Numbered from the stretch's first letter, positions 27,486-37,400 are shown. The stretch: DNA of 64,000 nucleotides from JBIQJD01 sp044507695 (GCA_044507695.1 JBIQJD010000007.1:161333-225332); one strand, 5' to 3'. Numbers and translations: made by a program. The notes: generated by a model not told the origin, from the letters alone.

Positions 27486-28460
27486 TTAATTTTTTTTAAT
27501 CATCATTATGCTTAAATCATCTGCGGGCAGGGATTGTCTTAGCCATGCTTTATGATCTGATAAAAGCTGATCAATAAATTCTTTTGGAGCAGTTCCGTTT
27601 GTTTGCATAAGCAGAGATTTAACTCTTTCTTCACCGTATTCAATTCCATCTGCCATTGATTCTGTTAATCCGTCTGTATATAAAAGAATTGAATCATTCT
27701 TTTGAAGTGAGATTGTTTTCATTTCATATTCTGATTCACAAAATAATCCAACTGGAAGTCCTGTAGCAGGCACATTTATTAATTCACCGGATTTTAAAAC
27801 AAGCGGCGGATTATGGCCTGCAACACAAATATCTATAGTTCCGTTCGTGTTTGCTTTTCCCATTATCAATGTTGCATAATTTGTATAAAGTGTACTCTCG
27901 CAAAATAATCTGTTAACCTTGCTTACAATTTCATTCACCTGCATTCCAAATGAAACAAGGCTATGAATTAATCCATGCAAATGTGTCATCATTAATGATG
28001 CAGAAATTCCTTTGCCTGCAACATCTCCAATCACAAAGATTAATGAATCATCATTCAGCGGAATAAGATCAACAAAATCTCCACTTACTACACCAACAGG
28101 ATTGTAATGATAACTGAACTCCCACCCATCAATTTTTAAATTCTTTTTTGGAAGTAAGTTGCGCTGAATTTTCGCTGCAAACTCCAGATCATTCTCAAGT
28201 GCTTTCTGTTGATGTTCACTTAAACAGCCAAGACATACTGTTACTAACGGATCAGCAAGCAGGCGTTCTTCTTCAATCGGATCATTACAAATCTCACAAA
28301 TACCGTAAGCCCCATGTTCTGCCTTTTCAAGCGCAGCATCAACCTGCTGAAGAAGATTAACAAGTTTTGAAGGTTCCGGCACACTTCTGATTGTCCGGAT
28401 TAATTTATCCTTTCTTAATTGAAGCTGGTCTAATAACGAAGAACGCTGAATAGTTTCCAT
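27486..28460 (-). CDS. DksA-type zinc finger fused to RsbU/SpoIIE-type PP2C phosphatase
   Basis: I start at ATG 28460 (324 residues) because AAGGGA lies just upstream; an in-frame TTG at 28475 would add five residues. Residues ~1-45 are helical and ~48-90 carry Cys55-x2-Cys58 and Cys76-x2-Cys79 within 'GAYGICEICNDPIEEERL', the TraR/DksA zinc-finger pattern. A PP2C-like domain follows: 'AAKIQRNLLPK', 'VSGDFVDLI', 'VIGDVAGKGISASL' and 'LLYTDGLTE' supply the metal-binding Asp residues. Such phosphatases usually dephosphorylate anti-sigma-factor antagonists or signalling proteins. The DksA half might bind RNA polymerase or merely be structural. It is divergent from the histidine kinase gene. Confidence 0.88.
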   Translation of the reverse strand: METIQRSSLLDQLQLRKDKLIRTIRSVPEPSKLVNLLQQVDAALEKAEHGAYGICEICNDPIEEERLLADPLVTVCLGCLSEHQQKALENDLEFAAKIQRNLLPKKNLKIDGWEFSYHYNPVGVVSGDFVDLIPLNDDSLIFVIGDVAGKGISASLMMTHLHGLIHSLVSFGMQVNEIVSKVNRLFCESTLYTNYATLIMGKANTNGTIDICVAGHNPPLVLKSGELINVPATGLPVGLFCESEYEMKTISLQKNDSILLYTDGLTESMADGIEYGEERVKSLLMQTNGTAPKEFIDQLLSDHKAWLRQSLPADDLSIMMIKKN

Positions 28461-28578
28461 AAATCGTCCCTTCAAAAAAATAAAATTTGAATTAAAGTAA
28501 GATGTAAAATCAGGAAAAAGATTCTGCGGAACGACCGATTTTTTGACATTTAATTTTATTTTTGTCTGCGCTATGATT

Positions 28579-28596
28579 TACATCATACCAGATGTA
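28579..28596. promoter_or_regulatory. Inverted repeat between phosphatase and histidine kinase genes
   Basis: TACATC-ATACCA-GATGTA lies in the 291-bp divergent intergenic region. Six-bp arms could bind a dimeric regulator of either gene. Chance occurrence in AT-rich DNA is possible. Nothing else distinctive is visible in this region. Confidence 0.3.
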
Positions 28597-28751
28597 CAAA
28601 TTATATGAATTAAAATTTTATGCTTTACATGATTTCTGCAACACACATATAATTATTTAAATGATATTATTGGTAATCAATTAAAAAACTAACTCTTTTT
28701 TTTTCTCTTTTAAGATTCGATACTAGAGAAATCGGCTTTATTTTAATTTTT

Positions 28752-31313
28752 ATGAAGGGTATTGAAACTACGTTACAGAATTCAGAAACGGCTGCAGATG
28801 TATTAGGCACTTTTCCTGATTTATTCATCAGAATTGATTTCAACGGCATTATACGTGATTACAATGCCGGTGATGCGGATGATTTTATTTCACTTCAAGG
28901 AAATAAAGTAGATGGAATTTTTCCCCCGGGAATAATGAACAAAGTACTTGAATCAATTTTCCATGCTGTGCGTTATGATGAAAGTACTGCAATTTCTTAT
29001 GCTGCCGGTTCGGGTTCAAAAAAGAAATATTACAGGGCACGCTTTATTCCTTCTGTTAATGAACAAATTTTAATTACTATCCATGAAATAAAAAAAAGCA
29101 GGAATATCAAAAAAGCACTTGCAAATTCACGCAAAAGACTTAAAACAGTCTGGGATAATTCATCAGACGGAATGCGTTTATTAAACAGGGAAGGCAAAAT
29201 TGTAGCAGTTAATAATTCCTTCTGCAAATTAATCGAAAAAAAATCTGATGAATTAATCGGCTTTTCTGCAGAAGACGCATGCGCACATATTATAGCAAAT
29301 GATCCCGGGAAATTTATCTTCAATTTTGAAAAACAATTCCGTGAAAGAAAAATTCATGCATCCTATGAAGAGAAACTGAAATTTGCTGACGGCAGAATAA
29401 AGTATGTTGAGGTTGTTAATACTTTTGTCTCCGCAGATGAATCAGAAACAGAGGATGATGAATCTGCCCTGCTGCTTTCAATTTTTCGTGATATAACAAA
29501 TAAAAAAAACGCGCAGCAAATTGAAAAACTTTTTGAGCAGATTGTTGATACTTCTCATGAAGCAATAATCGGAATATCAACGGATGGTGCAGTTAAATCA
29601 TGGAATTCCGGTGCAGAAAAAATATTTGGTTATTCTAAAAAAGAAATTATTGATCAGCCCGTTCTTTGTCTTGTTCATCCCGAGTTTGCAGAAAAATTTC
29701 AAAATGTTTTGGGAACAGCACTTGCCGGTAAAGGAACAGAAAATTTTGAAACTGCCTGTCTTACAAAAAGCATTCAGAAAATTTTTGTCTCTGCCGCAGT
29801 TTCACCCATAAAAAGCAATTCCGGAAATACTCTTGGCATTTCAATTATTGCAAATGATATTACCAGGAATAAGCGCATTGAGCAGACTCTTCTTGAAACG
29901 CAGGAGCGTTACAGAAGCTTATTTGAAACTTCTCCCGATGCAATTGTGCTTGTCAATCCGGAAGGTAAAATTCTGATGGGGAATCGCCTGCTCTTTGAAA
30001 TGTTTGGATTTGATTCTGTTGAAGAAATAATCGGCAGAAATATTTTCAGACATATTAAAAAAGAAGACCGCAAACATGTGCTTAATGATGCAAATGAATT
30101 ATTTGAAGCGGGAAGAATTGTTAATTCAGAATATTCTCTGCTGAAAAAAAACGGTGAAAGTTTTCCCGCAGAAATAAGCGCTTCCATTATTGTAAATAAA
30201 CTCGGTATGCCGGATAAAATCATTTCAGTTATCCGTGATATAACTGAACGCAAAGCTGCCGAGAGTAAATTGAAAAATTCCGAAATGCGCTTTCGTTCAA
30301 TCTGGGAAAACTCGAACGATGGGATGAGATTGACAGATGAAAACGGAAATATTGCTGCAGTTAATAAAGCTTACTGCAGACTTGTTGAAACAGAAGAACA
30401 TGATTTAATTGGTAAACCATTTAACACAGTTTATTCAAATACTGATTATATAAACGAATCTCTCACCGTATACAAAAAAAACTTTGCTGCAAGATCTTTT
30501 AAAACACACAAGCATTCCCGTTCTTCGTTCAACTGCGGCAAAACTCTGGATCTGGATGTTACATATTCAATGATAGAGTTTGAAACAGGCCGGCCGCTAC
30601 TGCTTGCAATTTTTCGTGATGTTACTGAAAGGAAAAAAGTTGAAGAAGAGTTAAGAAAAAATGAAAAACACGCAGCAATAGGTAAGATGGCGGCGTATCT
30701 TTCACATGAAATTAAAACTCCGCTTGCATCAATTAAAATGAATATTGATATGCTTAGCAGAGAATTAATCATTCCTAAAGAAAAACAAAAATCGTTTTCA
30801 ATTATTCAGAAAGAAGTGAAGCGATTAAACCAGCTTCTTAAAAATGTGCTTCAGTTTTCACGTGAAGTTGATCTTGTGTTTGTGCGGATAAACCTGTTCA
30901 CACTTGTAAATAACATCTGCCAGCTATTGAAACCTGTGCTTGATGAAAAACATATCCGCTTTATAAACAATGTACGCCAGGTTTACATTAAAGGCGATTA
31001 TTTAAAACTTCAAACTGTTTTGCATCACCTTGTTGAAAATTCAATACAGGCTATAAATGGCAAAGGAATAATTGAAATAAGCTCTGCAGAAAATAAAAAA
31101 GATAACCGCGTTTCAGTTTTTATAAAAGATAACGGAAGCGGAATAAAACTTCCCGGACAAATCTTTGATCCTTTCTTTACAACTAAAGCTTCAGGTACGG
31201 GACTCGGATTGTCAATCGCTCAAAAAATTATTGAACAGCATGATGGCAGGATAGTTCTTGTTTCATCAAAACCGGGTGAAACAATTTTTGAAATTCAATT
31301 TTTCAACAATTAA
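28752..31313 (+). CDS. Cytoplasmic multi-PAS sensor histidine kinase
   Basis: An 853-residue kinase without membrane segments. I see a divergent N-terminal PAS-like domain (~10-110) and four clear PAS domains starting near 118, 255, 385 and 510, each with the 'G.I...N' core; PAS 2 and 5 are similar to each other ('NS.DGMRL'). HisKA follows with the phosphorylated His652 in 'YLSHEIKTPLASIK'. The ATPase has the N box 'HHLVENSIQAI', G1 'DNGSGI' and G2 'GTGLGLS'. It likely senses a cytoplasmic signal (redox, ligand or energy) and phosphorylates the NtrC-type regulator encoded 9 bp downstream. Confidence 0.93.
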   Translation: MKGIETTLQNSETAADVLGTFPDLFIRIDFNGIIRDYNAGDADDFISLQGNKVDGIFPPGIMNKVLESIFHAVRYDESTAISYAAGSGSKKKYYRARFIPSVNEQILITIHEIKKSRNIKKALANSRKRLKTVWDNSSDGMRLLNREGKIVAVNNSFCKLIEKKSDELIGFSAEDACAHIIANDPGKFIFNFEKQFRERKIHASYEEKLKFADGRIKYVEVVNTFVSADESETEDDESALLLSIFRDITNKKNAQQIEKLFEQIVDTSHEAIIGISTDGAVKSWNSGAEKIFGYSKKEIIDQPVLCLVHPEFAEKFQNVLGTALAGKGTENFETACLTKSIQKIFVSAAVSPIKSNSGNTLGISIIANDITRNKRIEQTLLETQERYRSLFETSPDAIVLVNPEGKILMGNRLLFEMFGFDSVEEIIGRNIFRHIKKEDRKHVLNDANELFEAGRIVNSEYSLLKKNGESFPAEISASIIVNKLGMPDKIISVIRDITERKAAESKLKNSEMRFRSIWENSNDGMRLTDENGNIAAVNKAYCRLVETEEHDLIGKPFNTVYSNTDYINESLTVYKKNFAARSFKTHKHSRSSFNCGKTLDLDVTYSMIEFETGRPLLLAIFRDVTERKKVEEELRKNEKHAAIGKMAAYLSHEIKTPLASIKMNIDMLSRELIIPKEKQKSFSIIQKEVKRLNQLLKNVLQFSREVDLVFVRINLFTLVNNICQLLKPVLDEKHIRFINNVRQVYIKGDYLKLQTVLHHLVENSIQAINGKGIIEISSAENKKDNRVSVFIKDNGSGIKLPGQIFDPFFTTKASGTGLGLSIAQKIIEQHDGRIVLVSSKPGETIFEIQFFNN

Positions 31314-31322
31314 AAAGTAACA

Positions 31323-32672
31323 ATGGCTAATATATTAATCATCGATGATGACGATTCATTTGGTGAGACACTTGATATATTTTTATCAGGATTAAAATTT
31401 AAAACAAACCGCGCATTAACCGGAGAACAGGGACTTGCCTTAGTTGAACAGGAACACCCTGATCTTGTTATTACTGATTTGAAGATGCCCGGTATTTCCG
31501 GTCTTGATGTTCTTTTAAAAACAAAAGAATTTGATCCGAACATACAGGTAATTCTTATTACTGCATTTGAAGATATGCAGACTACAATTAAAGCCATGCA
31601 GCTTGGTGCGTATGATTATATTGAAAAATCAATGGAGCTTGAACGGATTAAATCAATAGTTAATCGTGCACTTGAAAGCAAAAAATTAAGTGAGCGGCTT
31701 GAGATTGCAACGCTTGGTGATACATCTGAATTTCAGCTTGAAAATAGTCTGGTTGGTAAAACTCCCGCAATGAAGGAAATATTTAAGAAGATAGGTAAGA
31801 TTTCATCAACAAGAGTTAATGTGCTTATTCAAGGTGAAAGCGGTGTTGGTAAAGAGCTTGTTACAAAGGTTATACACTATACAGGAATTACAAAAGACCA
31901 GCCGTTTATTGCTGTTAATTGTACAGCTCTTTCAGAAACATTGCTTGAGAGTGAATTGTTTGGCCACGTTAAAGGCGCATTTACCGGAGCTGTGCGTGAT
32001 AAAAAAGGAAAATTTGAATTAGCCGGAGAAGGCACAATTTTTCTTGATGAAATTTCGGAAATATCACCGAACCTGCAGGTAAAATTACTAAGAGTTATAC
32101 AGGAAAAAGAATTTGAACGGGTTGGCGGTGAATTAACAATTCCGATGAAGGCAAGAATTGTTGCGGCAAGCAACAGGAATCTTGCTGAGCTAACAAAAAA
32201 GGGTGAGTTCAGGGAAGATTTATTTTACAGGCTTAAAGTTTTTACAATTGAAGTTCCTCCTTTAAGAAAACGAAAGGCGGATATTCCGCAGCTTGTTGTT
32301 CATTTCTTAAAAAAAATTAATAAAGAACTTCATAAAAATGTCTGGAAGATTCCTTATGATGTAATGGAAATGCTTCAGAATTATGAATGGGTTGGAAATG
32401 TGCGCGAGCTTGAAAATACATTGCTTCAGGCTGTTGTTCTTGCAAAAGGAGATGTTCTTGAAAAGGAGTATATTCTTTTAAGGAAATCTGAACTGCAAAG
32501 TACAACAGAAGAAATCTCGCCGAGAATGAGTCTTGCCGAACTTGAAAAAATTCATATCAAAAGAGTGCTTGATGATGTAAACTGGGATAAGCATGAAGCA
32601 AGCAAAATTTTGGGAATAGCCAAAACAACATTGTACAATAAAATTGAATCTTACGGACTCACTGAGAAATAA
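31323..32672 (+). CDS. NtrC-family sigma-54 response regulator
   Basis: A 449-residue regulator with all three NtrC domains. The receiver has 'IDDDDS', Asp52 and Lys102. The AAA+ domain has Walker A 'GESGVGKE' (171-178), the sigma-54-contact loop 'GAFTGA' (218-223) and Walker B 'GTIFLDEI'. A Fis-type helix-turn-helix is at the C-terminus ('HEASKILGIAKTTLYNKIESYGL'). When phosphorylated it should activate RpoN-dependent promoters. Its targets are unknown; the promoter at 37462 is one candidate. It forms a two-gene unit with the upstream kinase. Confidence 0.96.
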   Translation: MANILIIDDDDSFGETLDIFLSGLKFKTNRALTGEQGLALVEQEHPDLVITDLKMPGISGLDVLLKTKEFDPNIQVILITAFEDMQTTIKAMQLGAYDYIEKSMELERIKSIVNRALESKKLSERLEIATLGDTSEFQLENSLVGKTPAMKEIFKKIGKISSTRVNVLIQGESGVGKELVTKVIHYTGITKDQPFIAVNCTALSETLLESELFGHVKGAFTGAVRDKKGKFELAGEGTIFLDEISEISPNLQVKLLRVIQEKEFERVGGELTIPMKARIVAASNRNLAELTKKGEFREDLFYRLKVFTIEVPPLRKRKADIPQLVVHFLKKINKELHKNVWKIPYDVMEMLQNYEWVGNVRELENTLLQAVVLAKGDVLEKEYILLRKSELQSTTEEISPRMSLAELEKIHIKRVLDDVNWDKHEASKILGIAKTTLYNKIESYGLTEK

Positions 32673-32676
32673 AAAA

Positions 32677-32699
32677 AGGCTCCATTTACAGGAGCCTTA
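32677..32699. terminator. Terminator between response regulator and ABC permease
   Basis: AAGGCTCC pairs with GGAGCCTT around seven bases. The minus strand reads TTTTTTT after the stem, so it fits best as the terminator of the minus-strand efflux operon. It may also serve the plus-strand regulator gene. Confidence 0.8.
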
Positions 32700-32729
32700 A
32701 ATTTTCAGCAGATCTATCCTGCTCTCAAA

Positions 32730-33899
32730 TTAAATTGCGCGTAAAGCTTTTACAATATTTAATCTTGCTGCGCGGATTGAAGGAAGAAATCCTCCTGTTA
32801 TTCCCATTATTGCTGCAAAGATAAGTGATGAAATAATTATATCTGGAGAAAGTGAAAATGAAAATGCCAGTTCGGAAAACGAAGCAAAGTTTAATGTTGA
32901 GATTGAAAAGAACTGAAGAGTTGATGCAAGCAGCAGCCCTGCACCACCGCCAATCAGCGAGAGAAATAATGATTCCATTAAAAATGCTGCTAAAATACTG
33001 CGCCTGCTGAAACCAAGCGATCGCAAGGTACCAATCTCAACTGTTCTGCCTGCAACTGCGGAATACATAGTAATAGCTGCGCCAATGATTGCACCAAAAC
33101 TGAAAATTATTGTAATAAAAATTCCGAGAATTCTAATAAACGCTGCCATCATTTCAGATTGTTCTTCATAAAATGTTTGTTCAATCTTCGGTTCAAATTG
33201 AATCAGGCGTCTTTCTGATTCGAATGCCCGTTTGAATGATTCAAAGTTTGCGGGATCATCAAGTTTAAATGTAAGTGTTGAAACAGAATTACCACGATTA
33301 AATGCATCCAGAAGCTGTCTGGAATCACCCCAAAGTTCTGAATCAAATCCGCTGCCGTCTGTTGAGAATATTCCTACAATACTCCACATTGCTCCGGCAA
33401 TTTTAATCTGGCTGCCGAGTTTAGCGCCCGGAAAATTTTTCATTGTTGATTCACCGGCAATTAATTCTCTGCTTCCAAAATTGAACATTCTGCCGTCAAT
33501 CAATTTAACCTGTTGTCTTAAATCTGTTACAGTTTCATTAACACCGCGAACCAGAATATTGCTTAATCCGCCTCCTTCTTTTTCAAGATTAATTACAACA
33601 ACAGGTTCAGCGGATACAATTTGTTTTCCTGCACTGTTTACTGCAATATACGGAAGAGTTTTAATCAGGTTTTGTGTTTCGCCATCAATAATACTTACTA
33701 TTTCACCGGAAGCAGATTTTCTTAAGATCATTACATTGTCCGGTGACCCGGTTGCCGTAAGTGTTTTTTGAATTCCATAAGCCATCATCAAAACTGCAGC
33801 AAATACAAAAACAACAAGTGCTACACCTGCTGCTGTAATTATGGTTGTTAATTTTCTGGCAGTAAAATTTCTAAATGTATATTTAAGTGGAATCTTCAT
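32730..33899 (-). CDS. MacB/FtsX-type ABC permease
   Basis: I start at ATG 33899 (389 residues) because AAGGAG lies six bases upstream; an upstream in-frame ATG at 33920 would add seven residues with no such signal. The protein has an N-terminal membrane anchor, a periplasmic MacB_PCD-like domain (~45-250) and three C-terminal helices of the FtsX domain. 'TLRSLGFSRRSILAAFLMES' is a typical FtsX-domain block. It is last of the four-gene efflux operon and probably pairs with the other permease as a heterodimer. Confidence 0.9.
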   Translation of the reverse strand: MKIPLKYTFRNFTARKLTTIITAAGVALVVFVFAAVLMMAYGIQKTLTATGSPDNVMILRKSASGEIVSIIDGETQNLIKTLPYIAVNSAGKQIVSAEPVVVINLEKEGGGLSNILVRGVNETVTDLRQQVKLIDGRMFNFGSRELIAGESTMKNFPGAKLGSQIKIAGAMWSIVGIFSTDGSGFDSELWGDSRQLLDAFNRGNSVSTLTFKLDDPANFESFKRAFESERRLIQFEPKIEQTFYEEQSEMMAAFIRILGIFITIIFSFGAIIGAAITMYSAVAGRTVEIGTLRSLGFSRRSILAAFLMESLFLSLIGGGAGLLLASTLQFFSISTLNFASFSELAFSFSLSPDIIISSLIFAAIMGITGGFLPSIRAARLNIVKALRAI

Positions 33900-33982
33900 C
33901 TGAACTCCTTTAAATGACAAAGTTTAAAGGTCAAAATTGTTTTGTTATTCTCTTCAATATTAAGAGCAAATTTTTCTTCATC

Positions 33983-35143
33983 TTAACCAACGAATCTGAA
34001 TCCATCGACAATCTGTGTATTAAGAGCTTTATAAATTGGCTGGATAGACGAGGCAATTCCAATTATTATTGCTGCACTAACGGCAAGTATTACTGTTACC
34101 GGTTCAATCTGAAAAACAGGGAACATGCCTTTGGGAATTATCTGTTCAATGGTTGAAACAATCGGGAATGTAAGCAGCAAACCAAGTCCGCCGCCTGCAA
34201 AACTTATCAGCATTGATTCACCAAGAATTAATCCGAAAAGGTGTTTGCCTGAGAATCCAAGTGTCTTTAAAACTGCATATTCTCTTGTACGTTCACGTGC
34301 AGACATTATCATTGTATTACCAAGCACAAGAAGTATAATTCCGATTATAACGAACGAAATGATATTCATGCTTGTAATAATTGCACTAGTAGATGCAATA
34401 AAGCCTTGCTGGAAAGCCCGTTCCGATTCTGTTTTTGTTTCGGCAGGTGAATTCTTAAACAGGTTATCAATCCTCTGGCTTACTGCGCCTGAGTTATCGG
34501 GATTATCGATTCTAACAATGTACCATCCAACATCATTAGCCCGCCCAGGAGTTTCCTGCTGCAGCCGCTCGTTCACATAATCCCAGTGAAAGAGCATTTG
34601 TGAAGCATCAGTAATTTTAGTTTTTGGATTATAGATTCCGCGGACAACGAACTCCCATCTGCCGGGATAAATATCACCTTCAAGAACCATCACATCACCA
34701 ATTTTTAAATTATACTGATTGGCAATTGCTTCACCAAGTACACACGCATTACGTTCTTTTTTAAATGCTTCAAGCTGTTCGGGAGAAATATCAAACTCTG
34801 TGTACACATCAAAGAAATTATCGGCATTAACCGCAATACGTGCAAAGAATTGATTTTTATCTATATAAACTCCGCCGAACCAGTTTGCAAATGTTACTTT
34901 TTCTACGCCCTCAACCTGTGAGATTTTTTCCATGTATGCATAAGGAAGAGGGAAGATGAATGAAACTGAGTGGCGTGTTATAAGCCTGTCTGCCTGCGCT
35001 GAATCGACGCCAATATACCAGGCAGTAACAACCGTACGCAAAACGCCGAAAGCAATAACGGCAATTGCAATTCCAACAATTGTAAGAAATGTTCTCAGCT
35101 TATGCCGGAGAGCATTTTTAAAAATTAATTTTAAGACTTTCAT
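33983..35143 (-). CDS. MacB/FtsX-type ABC permease
   Basis: A 386-residue permease with the same four-helix plan: an N-terminal helix ('TFLTIVGIAIAVIAFGVL'), a periplasmic domain, and FtsX helices with 'VLKTLGFSGKHLFGLILGES' near residue 295. Its start overlaps the ATPase stop by 4 bp, showing translational coupling. It differs enough from the downstream permease to suggest a heterodimeric transporter. The probable substrates are lipoproteins, peptides, antibiotics or siderophores; none can be chosen from sequence. Confidence 0.9.
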   Translation of the reverse strand: MKVLKLIFKNALRHKLRTFLTIVGIAIAVIAFGVLRTVVTAWYIGVDSAQADRLITRHSVSFIFPLPYAYMEKISQVEGVEKVTFANWFGGVYIDKNQFFARIAVNADNFFDVYTEFDISPEQLEAFKKERNACVLGEAIANQYNLKIGDVMVLEGDIYPGRWEFVVRGIYNPKTKITDASQMLFHWDYVNERLQQETPGRANDVGWYIVRIDNPDNSGAVSQRIDNLFKNSPAETKTESERAFQQGFIASTSAIITSMNIISFVIIGIILLVLGNTMIMSARERTREYAVLKTLGFSGKHLFGLILGESMLISFAGGGLGLLLTFPIVSTIEQIIPKGMFPVFQIEPVTVILAVSAAIIIGIASSIQPIYKALNTQIVDGFRFVG

Positions 35144-35823
35144 ACAAGCTCCTCAATTAAATCACCTTTCTCCAGATGACGCTGGCGGCTGGCTCTTTCA
35201 GCAGCATGAGGATCATGCGTAACCATGATAATAGTTTTTTTAAATTCTGAGTTTAATCTTTCCATCAAGGTTAAAATTTCTTCTGCGGAATTTTTATCAA
35301 GATCACCGGTTGGTTCATCCGCAACAAGAATGAGCGGATCAGTAACTATAGCTCTTGCTATTGCAACTCTTTGTTCCTGCCCGCCTGAAAGCTGCTTTGG
35401 AGAATGATGCATTCTGTCTGCTAATCCAACAATACTTAATGCTGTTTCAACATGCTGCTTTCTTTCTGCTTTAGATAATTTTGTAAGAAGCAGCGGAAGT
35501 TCCACGTTTTCGTATGCTGTTAATACAGGAATTAAATTATAAAACTGGAACACGAAACCGATATTTGAAGCCCGCCATTTTGCAAGAGCTGATTCTCCGA
35601 GCGATGCGATATCAACTCCGTTTATATTAATTTTTCCCTTTGTCGGTCTGTCTATTCCCGAAATAAGATTAAGCAGCGTGGTTTTTCCAGAACCTGACGG
35701 ACCCATTAAAGCAAGGAATTCACCTTCGTTTACTTCAATATTAATATTGTTGAGTACAGGAATTTCAAGGCTATCCCGCCAATATGATTTAGAAACATTC
35801 TGGACTTGAATAATTGATGACAT
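35140..35823 (-). CDS. ABC ATPase of MacB/LolD type
   Basis: A 227-residue ATPase with Walker A 'GPSGSGKTT' (~41-49), Q-loop 'FVFQFYNLIPVLTAYENVELPLLL', signature 'LSGGQEQRVAIARAI' and Walker B 'LVADEPTGDLD'. These are the standard LolD/MacB class features. It drives the two permeases downstream in the operon and works with the adaptor protein upstream. Confidence 0.95.
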   Translation of the reverse strand: MSSIIQVQNVSKSYWRDSLEIPVLNNINIEVNEGEFLALMGPSGSGKTTLLNLISGIDRPTKGKININGVDIASLGESALAKWRASNIGFVFQFYNLIPVLTAYENVELPLLLTKLSKAERKQHVETALSIVGLADRMHHSPKQLSGGQEQRVAIARAIVTDPLILVADEPTGDLDKNSAEEILTLMERLNSEFKKTIIMVTHDPHAAERASRQRHLEKGDLIEELV

Positions 35824-35908
35824 AATTACTCCGGGTTAATAAAAAAATATTTTGATAGCCGGGCTGGCTTAACGAACTCAGCAATTTAAATATGAACAAA
35901 ATTATTAA

Positions 35909-37093
35909 TTAGAGAACCTGAACCTTTGTACCATCTTCAATATCCGGTGTTACCCGTTCTATAACTCTATCCCCTGAGTTAATACCGCTTTTTATTTCTA
36001 CAAACATACCCATATCTCTACCGGTTGTAACCGGTGTTTGAACAGCCCGGTTATCCCTTACAAGGAAAACAACTTTCTTTCCATTTCTTTCACCAACTGC
36101 AGTAAACGGCACAACCAGCACCTGTCCTGCGGCAGCTTCTTCCTCATCAATCGGCTTTGAAAGGAAACTTACCTTCGCACTCATTTCGGGAAGTACTTTG
36201 CTGTCATATTCCTTAAATCCGATTTTAACCATAACCGTTGCTTTTGAACGATCGGCAGTTGGAACTATTTTAGCAACATAACCAGCATACCCGTTCTGCG
36301 GATATGCATCAAGAGTAATTTCACAATCCTGGTTAGGTTGTATTTTTTCAATGTAAGATTCGGAAACATCTGCTTCAACCTGAAGTGAACTCATATCTGC
36401 CATGGTAACAACAGCGCCGCGTGAAGTTGTACTTGCACCAAGCGGTGCAACTATCTCACCAACTTCAGCATTCTTGGTGAGAACTGTTCCGTCGAATGGT
36501 GCGCGGATTAATGTATTTTCAAGCGCAACTTCTGCAGCAGTAACGGCGGCTTTTGCCACATCAATTGAAGCGAGAACGCGTTTATATCTTGCCTCTGCCG
36601 CATCAACTTCCATTTGAGTTGCCGAGCCTGTTTTTAATAAAGCCTGGGAACGATTGAAAGAATTTTCAGCATCTTTTAAATCAGCCTGCTGAAGCATCAG
36701 ATTAGCTTTTGCCTGTTCAAGCTGGGCTTTTATATCAGCATCTTCTATTCTTGCAATTACCTGATCTTTTTTAACCTTATCTCCTTCAACAACACCAAGA
36801 TATACAAGCCTGCCTGTACCTTTTGATGCAACTGCCGCTTCTCTTTGTGCAACAACATATCCGCTTGCAATTAACGATGCACTTGTTTGTGCGGGTGACT
36901 GCATAACAGCAGTAATTGTTTTTACTTCAAGCGGTGGATTTAATATTGATCCCGCAAATGAATAAATAACTACAGCAAGCAGAATAATACCTGCAATTAC
37001 CGAGATAAGTACATACTTTTTTCTGTTTCCTTCTGCCGGTTTTTCTGATCTATCTATTTTTAAAGAGGATAAATCTGCATGTTTTGTTTGCAT
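35909..37093 (-). CDS. Periplasmic adaptor (membrane-fusion) protein, MacA/HlyD type
   Basis: A 394-residue protein with one N-terminal membrane helix (~27-48). A lipoyl-like half follows ('GRLVYLGVVEGDKVKKDQVIARIED'), then a coiled-coil hairpin (~115-185) and 'TLIRAPFDGTVLTKNAEVGEIV'. A beta-barrel and membrane-proximal domain make up the rest. It would link the inner-membrane ABC complex to an outer-membrane channel; no TolC homologue is adjacent. First gene of the efflux operon; starts back-to-back with the CheW-like gene. Confidence 0.92.
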   Translation of the reverse strand: MQTKHADLSSLKIDRSEKPAEGNRKKYVLISVIAGIILLAVVIYSFAGSILNPPLEVKTITAVMQSPAQTSASLIASGYVVAQREAAVASKGTGRLVYLGVVEGDKVKKDQVIARIEDADIKAQLEQAKANLMLQQADLKDAENSFNRSQALLKTGSATQMEVDAAEARYKRVLASIDVAKAAVTAAEVALENTLIRAPFDGTVLTKNAEVGEIVAPLGASTTSRGAVVTMADMSSLQVEADVSESYIEKIQPNQDCEITLDAYPQNGYAGYVAKIVPTADRSKATVMVKIGFKEYDSKVLPEMSAKVSFLSKPIDEEEAAAGQVLVVPFTAVGERNGKKVVFLVRDNRAVQTPVTTGRDMGMFVEIKSGINSGDRVIERVTPDIEDGTKVQVL

Positions 37094-37372
37094 ACTGGTC
37101 CTGAATCATTTTTGAAGGTGCATAAATTACTTATATAAGCTTTTAAAGCAAATAAATTTTTTTTAAGACTCTTTTAAGTTTTGAAAAACAAAGAAAATTA
37201 ATCAAATGTACAATTTCAAATTTATCTCAAATTCACCGGCTGATGAATTATATATCGGTTAATTGCGGAATTTTATAGGTGAAATTATCAATCTGTTTGA
37301 GCTCAGCATGAGTGTTTTCTGCATCACAAAATCAGCAGTGCAAAAATAATTTTACAAAAACGACAAACCAAA

Positions 37373-37400
37373 TTTTGAACTGACATTTCATTTTTTGAAC
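37373..37400 (+). promoter_or_regulatory. Direct repeat, candidate activator site for sigma-54 promoter
   Basis: TTTTGAAC occurs at 37373-37380 and again at 37393-37400, exactly 20 bp apart, about two helical turns. The pair lies about 88-115 bp before the predicted start of transcription, the usual distance for an NtrC-type activator site. The activator identity is inference. Confidence 0.4.

Noticed and set aside
28543..28577. Sigma-70 type promoter TTGACA...TATGAT before the histidine kinase
   Set aside because: The spacer is 23 bases, outside the usual 16-19.
33232..33771. 179-codon open frame opposite the ABC permease
   Set aside because: The permease has full FtsX features; the opposite frame is a shadow with no signal for translation.
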